A stretch of DNA of 64,000 nt from Microbacterium schleiferi (GCF_015565955.1 NZ_CP064760.1:2418001-2482000), one strand, 5' to 3'; shown: positions 19,300-30,839, counted from the first letter of the stretch. Notes: a model not told the origin generated them from the sequence alone. Made by a program: numbers and translations.

Positions 19300-21045
19300 T
19301 GGCGGGCGACGAGCGCACCCTCGCCACCTGGTTGGCATCGCTCGACGATGACGCCCTCGCCGAATTGCTTCGCCGCCGCGGCGTTTCGCCCGCGGCATCC
19401 TGGCGCGACTTCTTCGACGCAGCCGAAGCTCTGCTCGAGCCCTCCTCGATCGACCGGGCGCTGGCGCGACTCGACCGTGGCGAACTGGCTGCACTCGCCG
19501 CCGCGGGCACGGACGGTCTCACCCCTCCCACCGTGGTGGCCCAGGGGCTGGCGCGCCCGGGAGGCGCCGTCTACGCGCCGGTAGCCGAGCGGATCGCAGC
19601 GCTGAGAATTACCACCGACCCCGCCGATCCACCTGCCGACGCCGCCCCGGTACCTGCCGCAGCCACAGCCACAGTCACGGCCGGGGGCGCGCCCGCATCG
19701 GCGGCAGAGACCGCCAGCGCCGCCGAGCGGATCTTCACGGCATCCGCCTCGCTCGCCGATGTGCTGCTGGCCGCCCTGCACGTTCCGCTGACCCGCACCG
19801 GCGCGGGAGCGGTCAGCGCAGCCGACCGCAAGCGCCTCACGGAGTCTGGCGCGATCGGGGCACCCGAAGACCTCGACGACCTGATCGCCGCCGGCGAAGC
19901 CGCAGTGCTGCTCGCCCCGATCGGGCGGGAACTCGTCGTCACAACAGCGGGCGAACAGTGGCTTGACGGAGGCACCGTGGCGCGGTGGGTCACGATCGCC
20001 GAGGGCTATCGCCGTCGACTGCCGGCAGGCCTGCGCACGCCGCAGGGCGGATTGATCGATCCCGCGGGGTGGGCGGGTGCGTATCCCCTGAACACCGAGT
20101 GGCCCGCGCAGGCTGCATCCCTGCGACGGACCGCGCTGCGGTGGGGCATCCTCACCGCCGACGGAACCGTTCCGCCGTGGTCACGCGGGCTTGTCGAAGG
20201 AACCTCCCTCGACACGGATTCCCTGCGGGACGCCCTTCCCGCCGAGATCGACCGCATCTATCTGCAGGCGGATCTGACCGCCGTCGCCCCCGGCCCCTCG
20301 CCCCGCGGCTGGATCTGCGTCTGCGCAGGATCGCCCGGCGTGAGTCCCGCGCACAGGCATCGACCTACCGCTTCACCGCGGAGTCGATCGGAGCCGGACT
20401 CACCGACGGGGAAAGCGCCGAGACCATTCGCGACTTTCTGCGCGAGCTCTCACTCACCGGCATTCCTCAGCCCCTCGACTACGTGATCGACACGACAGCT
20501 GCCCGGCATGGATCGGTGACGGTGCGCTCCGACGCCGGGAACCCGAACACGGTCGTCGAGAGCAGCGATCCCCACCTGCTCGATCTCGTCGCTATCGATC
20601 AGGCCCTGCGCCCGGTCGGACTCGTCAGGCACGGTGACGTTCTCGTGAGCCGGGTCGGTCGCGATCATCTGTTCTGGGCGCTCGCCGACGCCCGCTATCC
20701 GGTCGTGGCGCTCGACGAGCACGGAGCTCCCGAGTCGCTCCGGCGCCGCACGGCCGCGGCACCGGCATCCGCGCAACCGGCAAGCGACGTCTACGCCCGC
20801 CTCATCGGCTCGCTGCGCACCTCGGGGGCGAGGGCGACGCCGCGTGGCTCGAGCGCGAACTCGAACAAGCCGTCCGCACGAAGTCGATCATCATGGTCAC
20901 GGCGCAGATCAATCCCGCCGAGACGCGCACCTTCACGCTGGAGGCCACAGGGCTCGGCGGTGGACGACTGCGCGGCAGAGACCGGGGAGCCGACGTGGAG
21001 CGCACCCTCCCGATCTCCACCATCGTCAACGTCTCGACGACCTGA
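19299..21045 (+). CDS. Helicase-associated protein (Helicase_C_3 type; frame interrupted twice as sequenced)
   Basis: About 582 residues when two one-base losses are restored. This actinobacterial protein regularly precedes the XPB helicase gene and carries a Helicase_C_3-type domain without helicase motifs. The N-terminus reads TLATWLASLDDDALAELLRR; the middle part reads IYLQADLTAVAPG. The frame then breaks near 20287-20297, resumes with STYRFTAESIGAGLTDGESA, breaks at a G5 run at 20824-20828, and ends DAAWLERELEQAVRTKSIIM through ISTIVNVSTT. The ATG at 19299 overlaps the upstream stop (TAATG). Its role beside XPB is unknown, probably DNA repair. Confidence 0.82.
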
Positions 21046-21086
21046 CAGCCGTCCACACTGCCACCCCGCGGGTAGACTGGATCGCT

Positions 21087-22741
21087 ATGGCTGACGGCCC
21101 CCTCATCGTGCAGAGCGACCGGACTGTGCTGCTGGAAGTGGCGCATCCGGATGCCGAATCCGCGCGCCACGAACTCGCGATCTTCGCCGAACTCGAGCGC
21201 GCCCCCGAGCACATCCACACGTACCGCATCACGCGGCTCGGTCTGTGGAACGCGCGGGCAGCCGGGCATACCGCTGAAGACATGCTCGACACTCTCGACC
21301 GGTGGACCCGCTTCCCGGTGCCGCCGTCGGTGTCGATCGACATCCGCGAGACTGTCGGCCGCTACGGCAGGCTCGTGATCGAACGCGACACCGTACCGGG
21401 GTCGAGGAGCCTGCGCTTGTGCTGCGCTCGACGGATGCCGCGGTGCTGGCCGAGGTCACGAAGAACAAGCGCATCCAGCCGCTGCTGGTGGGGCATCCGT
21501 CCCCCGACACCTACGTCATCGACGCCTGGGCGCGCGGACAGATCAAGCAAGAGCTCCTGAAGATCGGCTGGCCCGCCGAGGACTTCGCCGGCTACACGCC
21601 GGGCACGCCGCATCCCATCGATCTCGCCGAGCAGGACTGGCACCTGCGCCCGTACCAACGACAGGCGGTGGATGCGTTCACCGACGGCGGCTCGGGCGTT
21701 GTCGTGCTCCCCTGCGGCGCAGGAAAGACCCTCGTCGGGGCCGGGGCGATGGCCGATACGAAGACCACGACGCTGATCCTCGTCACCAACACCGTCAGTG
21801 CGCGGCAGTGGCGCGATGAGCTGCTCAAGCGCACGAGCCTCACGCCCGAGGAGATCGGCGAATACTCGGGGCAGGCCAAAGAGGTCAAGCCGGTCACGAT
21901 CGCGACCTATCAGATCCTCACCGCCAAGCGGAAGGGTCAGTACGCGCACCTCGCGCTGCTCGATGCCCTCGACTGGGGGCTCATCGTCTATGACGAGGTC
22001 CACCTGCTGCCCGCTCCCGTTTTCAAGCTCACCGCCGACCTGCAGGCCCGGCGCCGCCTGGGGCTGACCGCGACGCTCGTGCGCGAAGACGGCCGGGAGG
22101 GCGATGTGTTCAGCCTCATCGGCCCCAAGCGGTTCGACGCACCGTGGAAAGAGATCGAGTCGCAGGGGTTCATCTCCCCCGCCGCCTGCTACGAAGTGCG
22201 CGTCGACCTGCCGGCCGGCGAGCGGCTCGAGTACGCCGCAGCAGCCGATGACGAACGGTACCGGCTGGCCGCGACGGCGCCCGTGAAGATCGGCGTCGTG
22301 AAAGACCTCGTCGCCCGACACGCCGGCGAACAGATCCTCGTGATCGGCCAGTACCTCGACCAGATCGACGAGATCGCCCAGGCGCTCGATGCCCCACAAA
22401 TCACGGGAGCCACCCCGGTCGATGAGCGCGAGGAGCTGTACCAGGGCTTCCGAGAAGGTCAGATCCCGGTGCTCGTGGTGTCGAAGGTCGCGAACTTCTC
22501 GGTGGATCTGCCCGAAGCATCCGTCGCCATTCAGGTGTCGGGGTCCTTCGGGTCCCGGCAGGAGGAGGCACAGCGCCTCGGCCGGCTGCTGCGCCCCAAG
22601 CAGTCGGGCAACACGGCGAGCTTCTACACGCTCATCGCCCGCGACACGATCGATCAGGACTTCGCCCAGAACCGCCAGCGGTTCCTCGCTGAACAGGGCT
22701 ACAGCTACACGATCCTGGATGCCGACAGACTCGCCGCGTAG
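21087..22741 (+). CDS. XPB/Ssl2-type DNA repair helicase (frame interrupted as sequenced)
   Basis: About 551 residues with one base restored, the usual size for bacterial XPB. The N-terminal domain reads GPLIVQSDRTVLLEVAHPDA and SARHELAIFAELERAPEHIH. The frame breaks at a G4 run at 21398-21401 and continues EEPALVLRSTDAAVLAEVTK. Helicase motifs: Walker A in LPCGAGKTLVGAG, DEVH box in IVYDEVHLLPAP, motif III GLTATLVREDG and motif VI QEEAQRLGRLLRPKQSG. A 3'-to-5' SF2 helicase; in mycobacteria the protein unwinds DNA in vitro, but its repair role in bacteria is unsettled. Confidence 0.9.
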
Positions 22742-22834
22742 GCCACCTCGCGCGGTCCACTGCAGCCTTTCGCATCCGTCCGCCTTCCGGAGGTAGGGGA
22801 TCTCGCCGAGGTCGGCGGATGCCGCCCCGAAACG

Positions 22835-22866
22835 TCCTACGCTGCGGATTCTTCCTACGCTGGGGA
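22835..22866. repeat. 14-base direct repeat upstream of response regulator gene
   Basis: TCCTACGCTGCGGA at 22835-22848 and TCCTACGCTGGGGA at 22853-22866, one mismatch, 18 bases apart, in the 190-base gap before the response regulator gene. OmpR-family proteins often bind direct repeats, so this may be an autoregulatory site, although a 10-11-base period is more typical. Confidence 0.45.
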
Positions 22867-22931
22867 GGGCGAGAACCGCCGATCCGCGCAATATCCAGCA
22901 TCCACACCAGCGACATCACGATAATGGGGGC

Positions 22932-23624
22932 ATGAGCGCACCCCGCATCCTCGTCGTCGACGACGAGCCGAACATCCGAGACCTGCTGATGACGAGCCTC
23001 AAGTTCGCCGGCTACCAGGTCAAGGCCGTCGCCAACGGCGCCCAGACGATCTCGGCAGTTCTCGAAGAGGAACCCGACCTCATCCTGCTCGATGTCATGC
23101 TGCCCGACATGAACGGATTCAGCGTCACCAAGCGCCTCCGCGGCGCCGGGTACACCGCTCCGATCCTGTTCCTGACAGCCAAGGACGAGACCGAAGACAA
23201 GATCACCGGCCTGAACGCGGGCGGTGACGACTACGTCACCAAGCCGTTCAGCCTCGACGAGATCGTCGCCCGCATCCAGGCGATTCTGCGCCGCACAATG
23301 CAGACCGACGAAGAGTCCGTCATCCGCGCCGGCGAGCTGACGATGGACCAGGACACGCACGATGTCTCGGTCGGGGATGTCTCGATCGACCTGAGCCCCA
23401 CCGAGTTCAAGCTGCTGCGCTACCTCATGCTGAACCCGAACCGCGTGCTCTCGAAGTCGCAGATCCTCGACCACGTCTGGGAGTACGACTTCAACGGCGA
23501 CGCCGGCATCGTCGAGAGCTACATCTCGTACCTGCGGCGCAAGATCGACCCGTACTCGTCGGAGCCGCTGATCCAGACCAAGCGCGGATTCGGCTACATG
23601 CTGAAGGCCGGCAAGTCGGCGTGA
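22932..23624 (+). CDS. OmpR-family response regulator
   Basis: A 230-residue regulator. Receiver: Asp10/Asp11 in VVDDEPN, phosphoacceptor Asp54 in LILLDVMLPDMNG, Thr in LFLTAKDE, Lys in YVTKPFSLDE. Effector winged helix: IDLSPTEFKLLRYLMLNPNR, QILDHVWEYDFNGD, and the closing RRKID/RGFGYML segments. It resembles mycobacterial TcrX/TrcR-type regulators in sequence. It is followed by its cognate kinase after a 19-base gap. Confidence 0.93.
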   Translation: MSAPRILVVDDEPNIRDLLMTSLKFAGYQVKAVANGAQTISAVLEEEPDLILLDVMLPDMNGFSVTKRLRGAGYTAPILFLTAKDETEDKITGLNAGGDDYVTKPFSLDEIVARIQAILRRTMQTDEESVIRAGELTMDQDTHDVSVGDVSIDLSPTEFKLLRYLMLNPNRVLSKSQILDHVWEYDFNGDAGIVESYISYLRRKIDPYSSEPLIQTKRGFGYMLKAGKSA

Positions 23625-23643
23625 GGCATCCGCCGGAGTCGGC

Positions 23644-25404
23644 GTGAGCAGCGCGCCCGACAAGACCGACGCCGTCACCGGGTGGTGGCGCAGTCTCAGC
23701 CTGCGCGCCAAGGTGACCGGTGTCGCGGTGTCCATCCTCGCCCTCGGGCTGCTGGCGACGGGTATCGGGACGACGGTCTTCCTGCGCAGCCAGCTGCTGG
23801 CGAGCGTTGATACGCAGGTCTCCCAGCTCGCCGGCGCGGGCGTGAGCGCCCTGTTCGACATCGATCTTCTCGCCGATCCCGCCTTCGTCCCGAAAACCGA
23901 GACCGTCCCGACGGACTATTTCGTCGCGATCTACAACCAGGATGGCGACTTCGTCGCGAGCGCCGGTGGAGGGCGGCACAACAACGAGCCCGACTTCCCC
24001 GCCCAGTACCTGCCGACCCAGACCTCGGTAACCCAGCAACAGGAACCGTTCACGATCCCCGGGACCACCCCCGGAACAGAGTTCCGCGCGGCATCGGCCC
24101 TCATCGAGGTGAAGGGCACCACCGTGTTCTACACCCAGATGATCGCTGTTCCGCTGACCACGGTGACTCAAACGCTCGCCACCTACCTCGGCATCTACAG
24201 CATCCTCTCGGTGATCACGATCGTGCTCGGTGCTGTCGCGATCCGACTGCTGGTCACCCTCGCATTCCGCAGCCTCACCCAGGTCGAGAACACGGCCATG
24301 GAGATCGCTGCCGGCGACTTCGGCCAGCGTATGACCGACATCGCCCCCGCCACGGAGGTCGGCAGACTCAAGACGGCGATCAACGCGATGCTCGGTCGCA
24401 TCGATGCCGCACTGGCCCAGCGCGACGCCACGGTGCGCCAGATGCGCCGGTTCGTCGGCGACGCGTCGCACGAACTGCGCACACCGCTGGTCACGGTGCG
24501 CGGCTACGCCGAGCTGTACCGGATGGGCGCCATCCGCACCGACGAGGACGTCGCCCAGTCGATGGAGCGGATCGAGAAGGAAGCCATGCGGATGGGCCTG
24601 CTCGTGGAGGATCTGCTCGCCCTTGCCCGGCTCGATGAGAAACGCGACATCGAGTTCGCTCCGATCGATCTGCGCCCCCTCGCTCGGGATGCCGCGCTCG
24701 ATGTCCGAGCTGCCTCTCCGCAGCGACCGGTCGCTGTCATCGACACGACCATCGTCGAACCGACGGAGCCACCGGCGCCGCAGACGGAGACCGACACGCT
24801 CGAGACGCCGAAGCGCCCACGATCAGCGTTCAGTCTCGCGGGCTCCATCCTGCTGCGCCGCCGGCCCCGGGACGCTCGCGGCATCGCGCCGACCACCGAA
24901 CAGATCGTCATCGCGCCGCTGGATCTCGGCCCCTCCTCGTCTGCCCCCGTGGCGCTCCCGCCGATCGTGCTGGGCGAAGAGAACCGCATCCGCCAGGTGA
25001 TCACGAACCTCATCGGAAACGCGCGCCGCTTCACCGCCGAGGACTCCCCCATCGACCTGCGTGTCGGGGTGGATGCGGCGGCCCAATCCGGCTGGATCGA
25101 GATCGTGGACCACGGCGAAGGCATCCCTGATCAGATCAAAGACAAGATCTTCCAGCGGTTCTGGCGCGCAGACACCTCGCGCACGCGAGAGACCGGCGGA
25201 TCGGGACTCGGACTGTCGATCGTCGCGTCGATCGTGGAATCCCTGCACGGCTCTGTTCGCGTGATGGACACCCCGGGCGGGGGTGCCACCTTCCGCGTCG
25301 GCTTCCCCCTGGCCTGCCACCTCGACCCGGCCGATCACGCCTTCCTCGAGACACAGCCGCTGGAGCGGCTCCCCGCCGATCTGCGGAGCGACCCGCAGGA
25401 CTGA
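23644..25404 (+). CDS. Sensor histidine kinase with insert in the ATPase domain
   Basis: A 586-residue membrane kinase, cognate to the preceding regulator. Cytoplasmic start, transmembrane segment about residues 24-46, extracytoplasmic sensor of about 130 residues, second transmembrane segment about 183-205, HAMP, HisKA motif with SHELRTP, and a HATPase with N-box TNLIGNARRFT, G1 box IVDHGEGIPD and G2 TGGSGLGLSI. Between HisKA and the N-box there is an extra stretch of about 70 residues (Pro/Thr-rich, then RPRSAFSLAGSILLRRRPRD) that ordinary kinases lack. Start is GTG at 23644. Confidence 0.92.
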   Translation: MSSAPDKTDAVTGWWRSLSLRAKVTGVAVSILALGLLATGIGTTVFLRSQLLASVDTQVSQLAGAGVSALFDIDLLADPAFVPKTETVPTDYFVAIYNQDGDFVASAGGGRHNNEPDFPAQYLPTQTSVTQQQEPFTIPGTTPGTEFRAASALIEVKGTTVFYTQMIAVPLTTVTQTLATYLGIYSILSVITIVLGAVAIRLLVTLAFRSLTQVENTAMEIAAGDFGQRMTDIAPATEVGRLKTAINAMLGRIDAALAQRDATVRQMRRFVGDASHELRTPLVTVRGYAELYRMGAIRTDEDVAQSMERIEKEAMRMGLLVEDLLALARLDEKRDIEFAPIDLRPLARDAALDVRAASPQRPVAVIDTTIVEPTEPPAPQTETDTLETPKRPRSAFSLAGSILLRRRPRDARGIAPTTEQIVIAPLDLGPSSSAPVALPPIVLGEENRIRQVITNLIGNARRFTAEDSPIDLRVGVDAAAQSGWIEIVDHGEGIPDQIKDKIFQRFWRADTSRTRETGGSGLGLSIVASIVESLHGSVRVMDTPGGGATFRVGFPLACHLDPADHAFLETQPLERLPADLRSDPQD

Positions 25405-25541
25405 GTCGCCCGAAACTCCCGGTCTCTCCTCCCCAGGGCGGCATCGGCGCTCGCCCGTGCGCAGTGGGCGCCGATCCCCGATTGCGAGAGGGAGTCGCCC
25501 CCGTAGCGTGTCAGCGACAGTCACGACATCGGGAGGTTTCC

Positions 25542-25829
25542 TTGGCCATCTATTCCGTAGACAGCGATGCAGTTCTGGCCGCAACTGCCGGTGTGCGGGC
25601 TACCGCCGACCGCGTCCGCGCCGAGACGCACGCGATGCTCGCACAGCTCACGGGTCTGCAATCGCAGTGGACCGGCGCGGCATCCGTTGCCTTCTCCGGC
25701 GTGATCGACCAGTGGCGCGCAGCCAACGTCCAGGTCGAAGAGGCACTCAGTGCGATCGGCGTCGCCCTCGAGACGGCCGGCCACCAGTATGCCGAGGCCG
25801 AGCAGATGACCCTCGGCCTGTTCCGCTGA
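25542..25829 (+). CDS. WXG100-family (ESAT-6-like) protein
   Basis: A 95-residue helical-hairpin protein with the WxG turn in LQSQWTGAASVAF and two flanking helices. Start is TTG at 25542 with ribosome site GGGAGG; an upstream ATG at 25464 would add residues unlike the family. WXG100 proteins are usually type VII secretion substrates or chaperone partners, but no EccC, EccD or partner gene is in the window. It sits alone between the kinase and MerR genes. Confidence 0.78.
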   Translation: MAIYSVDSDAVLAATAGVRATADRVRAETHAMLAQLTGLQSQWTGAASVAFSGVIDQWRAANVQVEEALSAIGVALETAGHQYAEAEQMTLGLFR

Positions 25830-25908
25830 GCGGTCGGAGCGAATCATGGGGATGCTCTGAGCGCGAGTTGCTTGACCCTCACACGGTGTCATCCGTCACG
25901 ATGAAGGC

Positions 25909-26736
25909 ATGGCCGAGACCTCGACACTCATGACGATCGGTCGGTTCAGCTCGCTGACCCGACTGTCGGTCCGGATGCTCCGTCACTACGACACCCACGG
26001 CGTGCTCGTTCCCGCCGTGGTCGATGCCGCAACGGGATACCGGCGCTACGCCCCCCATCAGTTGGTGGACGCCGCCGCTGTCCGGAACCTCCGCGACGTC
26101 GGTTTCGGCGTCTCCGCCATCGGCGCCCTCCTCGACGCTCGCGGAACCCCGGCCTGGACCCGCGCTCTGCAGTTGCAGCACGCGGAGTTGCAGCACGAGG
26201 TCCGTCAGGCGCAGGAACGAGTGTCGCTCATCACCCGCCTTCTCGAACACGGAGACACCCTCATGACCATCACCGTTACGCACACCACCCTGCCCGCCAT
26301 GACCGTCGCAACCCTCCGCGGCACGGTCCCGACCTATTCCGACGAGGGACGCCTCTGGGCGCAATTGATGCCAATCCTGGCCGAGCGCTCGATCAACCCG
26401 ATCGGTCCCTGCGGCGTGATCGAACACGACGACCAGTACGTCGAGTCGGATGTCGACCTGTCGATCTTCGTCCCGGTTGTACCCGGCACCCAGATCGATT
26501 CGCCGGTCGAGGTCATCGACCTGCCCGCTCGCGACTGCCTCGTCGCGCGGGTGAACGGCCCCTACGATCAGATCAGCCAGGCTCACGACCTCATCAACGC
26601 CCGGCTGGCGGCGGACGGGCTGAGCCCCCGGTCCGACGGCACGATCGCCGCGCACGCGTTCAACCGTTACCTGAGTACGCCCGATGAGGTCGCCGAGGCG
26701 GACCTCGTGACTGATGTGTGCCTGCCGCTAGCCTGA
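25909..26736 (+). CDS. MerR-family regulator with GyrI-like effector domain
   Basis: A 275-residue regulator of BmrR type. The N-terminal MerR helix-turn-helix reads TIGRFSSLTRLSVRMLRHYD and GYRRYAPHQLVDA; a coiled helix follows to about residue 118. The C-terminal part from about residue 122 (TVTHTTLPAMTVATLRGTV onward) matches the GyrI-like small-molecule-binding domain. ATG at 25909 or 25930 are both possible starts. No efflux gene lies next to it, so the target is not evident. A bidirectional hairpin separates it from groEL. Confidence 0.88.
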   Translation: MAETSTLMTIGRFSSLTRLSVRMLRHYDTHGVLVPAVVDAATGYRRYAPHQLVDAAAVRNLRDVGFGVSAIGALLDARGTPAWTRALQLQHAELQHEVRQAQERVSLITRLLEHGDTLMTITVTHTTLPAMTVATLRGTVPTYSDEGRLWAQLMPILAERSINPIGPCGVIEHDDQYVESDVDLSIFVPVVPGTQIDSPVEVIDLPARDCLVARVNGPYDQISQAHDLINARLAADGLSPRSDGTIAAHAFNRYLSTPDEVAEADLVTDVCLPLA

Positions 26737-26752
26737 CGGCCCCCCGCGAACA

Positions 26753-26787
26753 AGAATGGCCCCCTCCCGGAAGGAGGGGGCCATTCT
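26753..26787. terminator. Bidirectional hairpin terminator between merR and groEL
   Basis: Perfect 15-base-pair stem AGAATGGCCCCCTCC with its complement around loop CGGAA; T-rich bases flank both ends. It serves the convergent merR and groEL genes. Confidence 0.88.
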
Positions 26788-26806
26788 CGTTATGACTCGG
26801 CGTGAC

Positions 26807-28456
<1,650 letters not shown>

Positions 28457-28483
28457 TTAGCACTCACCGATCTGGAGTGCTAA
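28457..28483 (-). promoter_or_regulatory. CIRCE element (HrcA operator)
   Basis: Perfect TTAGCACTC - 9 bases - GAGTGCTAA, 31 bases upstream of the groEL ATG. Confidence 0.95.
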
Positions 28484-28489
28484 CTCATT

Positions 28490-28516
28490 CTGGCACTCGT
28501 GCATGGGGAGTGCAAG
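28490..28516 (-). promoter_or_regulatory. Second, degenerate CIRCE element
   Basis: CTGGCACTC - 9 bases - GAGTGCAAG: same spacing and core as the first copy, two mismatches per arm, centred 33 bases (three turns) further upstream. Confidence 0.7.
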
Positions 28517-28590
28517 CCGCGCTCGGCGAAGACGACGAAGAGACGGATGCCGAGGCATCCGTCTCTTCCGAAACCTGTCCCGCGGGGCGG

Positions 28591-28791
28591 TCAGACCACG
28601 CGCACGGACTCCGCCTGGGGACCCTTCTGGCCCGACCCGACGGTGAATTCGACCTTCTGGCCCTCTTCGAGAACACGGAATCCGGTCATGTCGATGTTCG
28701 AGTAGTGGACGAACACGTCTTGACCGTCATCGACGGTGATGAAGCCGTACCCCTTCTCGGCGTTGAACCACTTCACGGTGCCTTGGGCCAT
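28591..28791 (-). CDS. cspA: Cold shock protein CspA
   Basis: A 66-residue cold-shock domain: [18 protein letters not shown] (RNP1), DVFVHYSNI (RNP2) and the closing [10 protein letters not shown]. Single-stranded nucleic-acid chaperone. ATG at 28791 follows AGGAGT at a good spacing; the longer frame upstream is not family-like. Transcribed alone, downstream of groEL's divergent-looking upstream region but on the same strand. Confidence 0.93.
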   Translation of the reverse strand: MAQGTVKWFNAEKGYGFITVDDGQDVFVHYSNIDMTGFRVLEEGQKVEFTVGSGQKGPQAESVRVV

Positions 28792-28920
28792 GCGTACTCC
28801 TGATGCTGATGGGACACCGTCATCGTATTCATCAGGATCGACCGAATATGGCCCCCGCACGAAGTATTGACACGCGCGTCTTCACCTTGTTACGGCCCGG
28901 AAACACGCGGGCCGCGCGGA

Positions 28921-29520
28921 TCAGCTGGTCGGCTCCGGGGTGGGCGCGCCGGCAGCCGTGCGGTCGAGGCCGATGACGATCGTGAGCTGCTTCGTAGCAC
29001 CTTCGTCGATCTCGGTCGCGGGGTCGTCGGTCGGCTGGTAGATGTCGCTCTGCTGCACGGCGGCCCCGCCGATCACGTTCGCAAGTCCCAACGCCGCGGC
29101 GAGGTCCGCGTCCGTCGCGTAGTAGACGGTCGTCTCGGGGAAGTCTTCGGTTCCAGCCTGCCCCGCCAGCACCGAGTCAGGGCCCCATCCGGCGGCGATG
29201 AGCTGGTCCTTCATTTGCGTGGCAAGCCCCGTCTCGGGGGTCGCGTTGAGGATCAAAACCGAGTACGACGTGTCGACGACCGGGTCGACGGTCACGGTCG
29301 GGGTCGGCTCGGGAGTCGGTTCGGGAAAGAGCACGATGCGGCCCGAGACAACGAACGTTGCGAAGATCCCGACCGCGATGAGGATGACGGTGGCCAGCGC
29401 CGCCCAGAAGAAGACGACACCGCCGCGCATGTGGGGCTGTTCGGCGCGGTGGGCACCGACGCGCCCGACGTCCTCGGGCAGGTCGTCGAATCGATCGCGC
29501 GGGAACTCGGACTTCGGCAT
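28921..29520 (-). CDS. LytR C-terminal-domain protein, membrane anchored
   Basis: A 199-residue protein: cytoplasmic N-terminus of about 30 residues, one transmembrane segment (GGVVFFWAALATVILIAVGI), a Pro/Thr linker (EPTPEPTPTVTVDP), and a LytR_C-type domain (SVLILNATPETGLATQMKDQ through VVQQ-like end). In other actinobacteria this domain follows LCP ligases in wall-polymer attachment. Here it stands without an LCP domain. Its ATG shares one base with the stop of the DUF3263 gene (TGATG). Confidence 0.83.
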   Translation of the reverse strand: MPKSEFPRDRFDDLPEDVGRVGAHRAEQPHMRGGVVFFWAALATVILIAVGIFATFVVSGRIVLFPEPTPEPTPTVTVDPVVDTSYSVLILNATPETGLATQMKDQLIAAGWGPDSVLAGQAGTEDFPETTVYYATDADLAAALGLANVIGGAAVQQSDIYQPTDDPATEIDEGATKQLTIVIGLDRTAAGAPTPEPTS

Positions 29521-29819
29521 CAGACGATCGTACCGATGCCGCCCAAGGAAACCGTGCGGGGACGGGCGGCGGAGTCTCCGTTCGCCGAACCCGCGCGGCC
29601 CACGCCCCGACCGCGCTCACGCAGCCGCCGTAGTCGCCCCATCAGGAGCGGGTCGTACGCTTGCGCGTCGACCGAGTCCAGCATCCGCACCAGCAGCTGG
29701 TAGTAGCGGGCCGGTGACATGCCCAGCGTCTGGCGGATCTCTTCCTCTTTGGCCCATCCGCGCAGCCGACACGACGACTCGAAGTCGAGGATCGCGCGCT
29801 CACGCTCATTCAGGGGCAC
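29520..29819 (-). CDS. DUF3263 protein
   Basis: A 99-residue protein with the actinobacterial DUF3263 core (RERAILDFESSCRLRGWAKE, IRQTLGMSPARYYQLLVRML), which resembles a helix-turn-helix. Function unknown; the pairing with a LytR_C protein on the same transcript is a recurring actinobacterial arrangement and suggests an envelope-linked regulator. Confidence 0.85.
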   Translation of the reverse strand: MPLNERERAILDFESSCRLRGWAKEEEIRQTLGMSPARYYQLLVRMLDSVDAQAYDPLLMGRLRRLRERGRGVGRAGSANGDSAARPRTVSLGGIGTIV

Positions 29820-29828
29820 GCTGCGAGA

Positions 29829-30839
29829 TTATCGGCGAGCAGCGACATCGTGAGCACGCCACTCCACCCACGCCCCGAGTGGATCGACGACCGCGAGCGC
29901 TTGCTCATCCATCCCCAGCGCGAAGCCGGGCCAGGTCGCCGCATCCGCACCCCAGCGATCGTGGAGTCCGGGCGGATCGATGGAGACCCACCGGGTTCCG
30001 GGTCGTGCGGAGCGCAGCGCATCGATCTGGGTGAACAGCCGCGTGCGTCCGGCACGAGCGATGTGCGGCAGCACGCCGGGCGTGGTCACGACCAGTGTCG
30101 CCCCGCGAGGCGCTTCGGCCGCGACAGCCCCGAGAAGCCCGTCGTCGGTCGCATCGCCGGCGACGAGGGTCGGTGGATCCTCGCGCACGATGTCGAGGGC
30201 CGCGGTGATCCGCTCGAGGCGCCCCTGCTCGCCCGGCCAGACGAGCGCGGTCAGGAAGCGCCTGTCGGCGGCGGATGCCGCATCCAGCGGCGCGAGGTCG
30301 ATGCCTCGGCGCCACACGACCTCGGGCAGCTGGAGGTCGGGCAGTCCCTGGGCGCGGCTGTGAAGGATGACCGGCGAGGGGCCGCGGGCAGGGTCCAGGG
30401 CCGGACCACCCTCATACCGGTAGGAGTAGCGGTCGGGATAGAGGCACAGCCCCGCGCTCACGCCGATCTCCAGGAGCGCGATCGGTCCGTCGATGAGGCT
30501 CAGGGCGGGCAGGAGCGCTGCGCACCGCAACGGTTCGTTGGTCTGCAACCCCCGCGCCATGCACTCGGCGACGACCTCGTCGCTGTTTTCGGCCAGCCAC
30601 TGCGACCACTCCGCGAAACTCCCCTCGGCTGCGCCCAGCATCCTCGTCACCGCGAACACGAGCGGCGGTTGCCGGCGCTCGGCGGGAATACGGGCCAGGA
30701 GGCGCTGGGTATCGGGATCGGCCGCAACACCCGCGGCCCAGGCGGCGTAGAGCTCCGAGCGACCCGGCGCTTCCTGCGTCGCGAAGCGGTCGTACCGCTC
30801 GGCGACGCGGCTCGCCTCGGCATCCGGGGAGGTCACCAT
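29829..30839 (-). CDS. DUF2332 family protein
   Basis: A 336-residue protein of the DUF2332 family. Seen: AERYDRFATQEAPGRSELY, CMARGLQTNEPLRCAALLPA, and LLEIGVSAGLCLYPDRYSYR, which resembles the SAM-binding GxG region of a methyltransferase-like fold. Function unknown. ATG at 30839 (MVTSPDAEA) is preferred over a far upstream start that runs into non-coding sequence. The 222-base gap to msrB contains nothing I recognise. Confidence 0.8.
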   Translation of the reverse strand: MVTSPDAEASRVAERYDRFATQEAPGRSELYAAWAAGVAADPDTQRLLARIPAERRQPPLVFAVTRMLGAAEGSFAEWSQWLAENSDEVVAECMARGLQTNEPLRCAALLPALSLIDGPIALLEIGVSAGLCLYPDRYSYRYEGGPALDPARGPSPVILHSRAQGLPDLQLPEVVWRRGIDLAPLDAASAADRRFLTALVWPGEQGRLERITAALDIVREDPPTLVAGDATDDGLLGAVAAEAPRGATLVVTTPGVLPHIARAGRTRLFTQIDALRSARPGTRWVSIDPPGLHDRWGADAATWPGFALGMDEQALAVVDPLGAWVEWRAHDVAARR

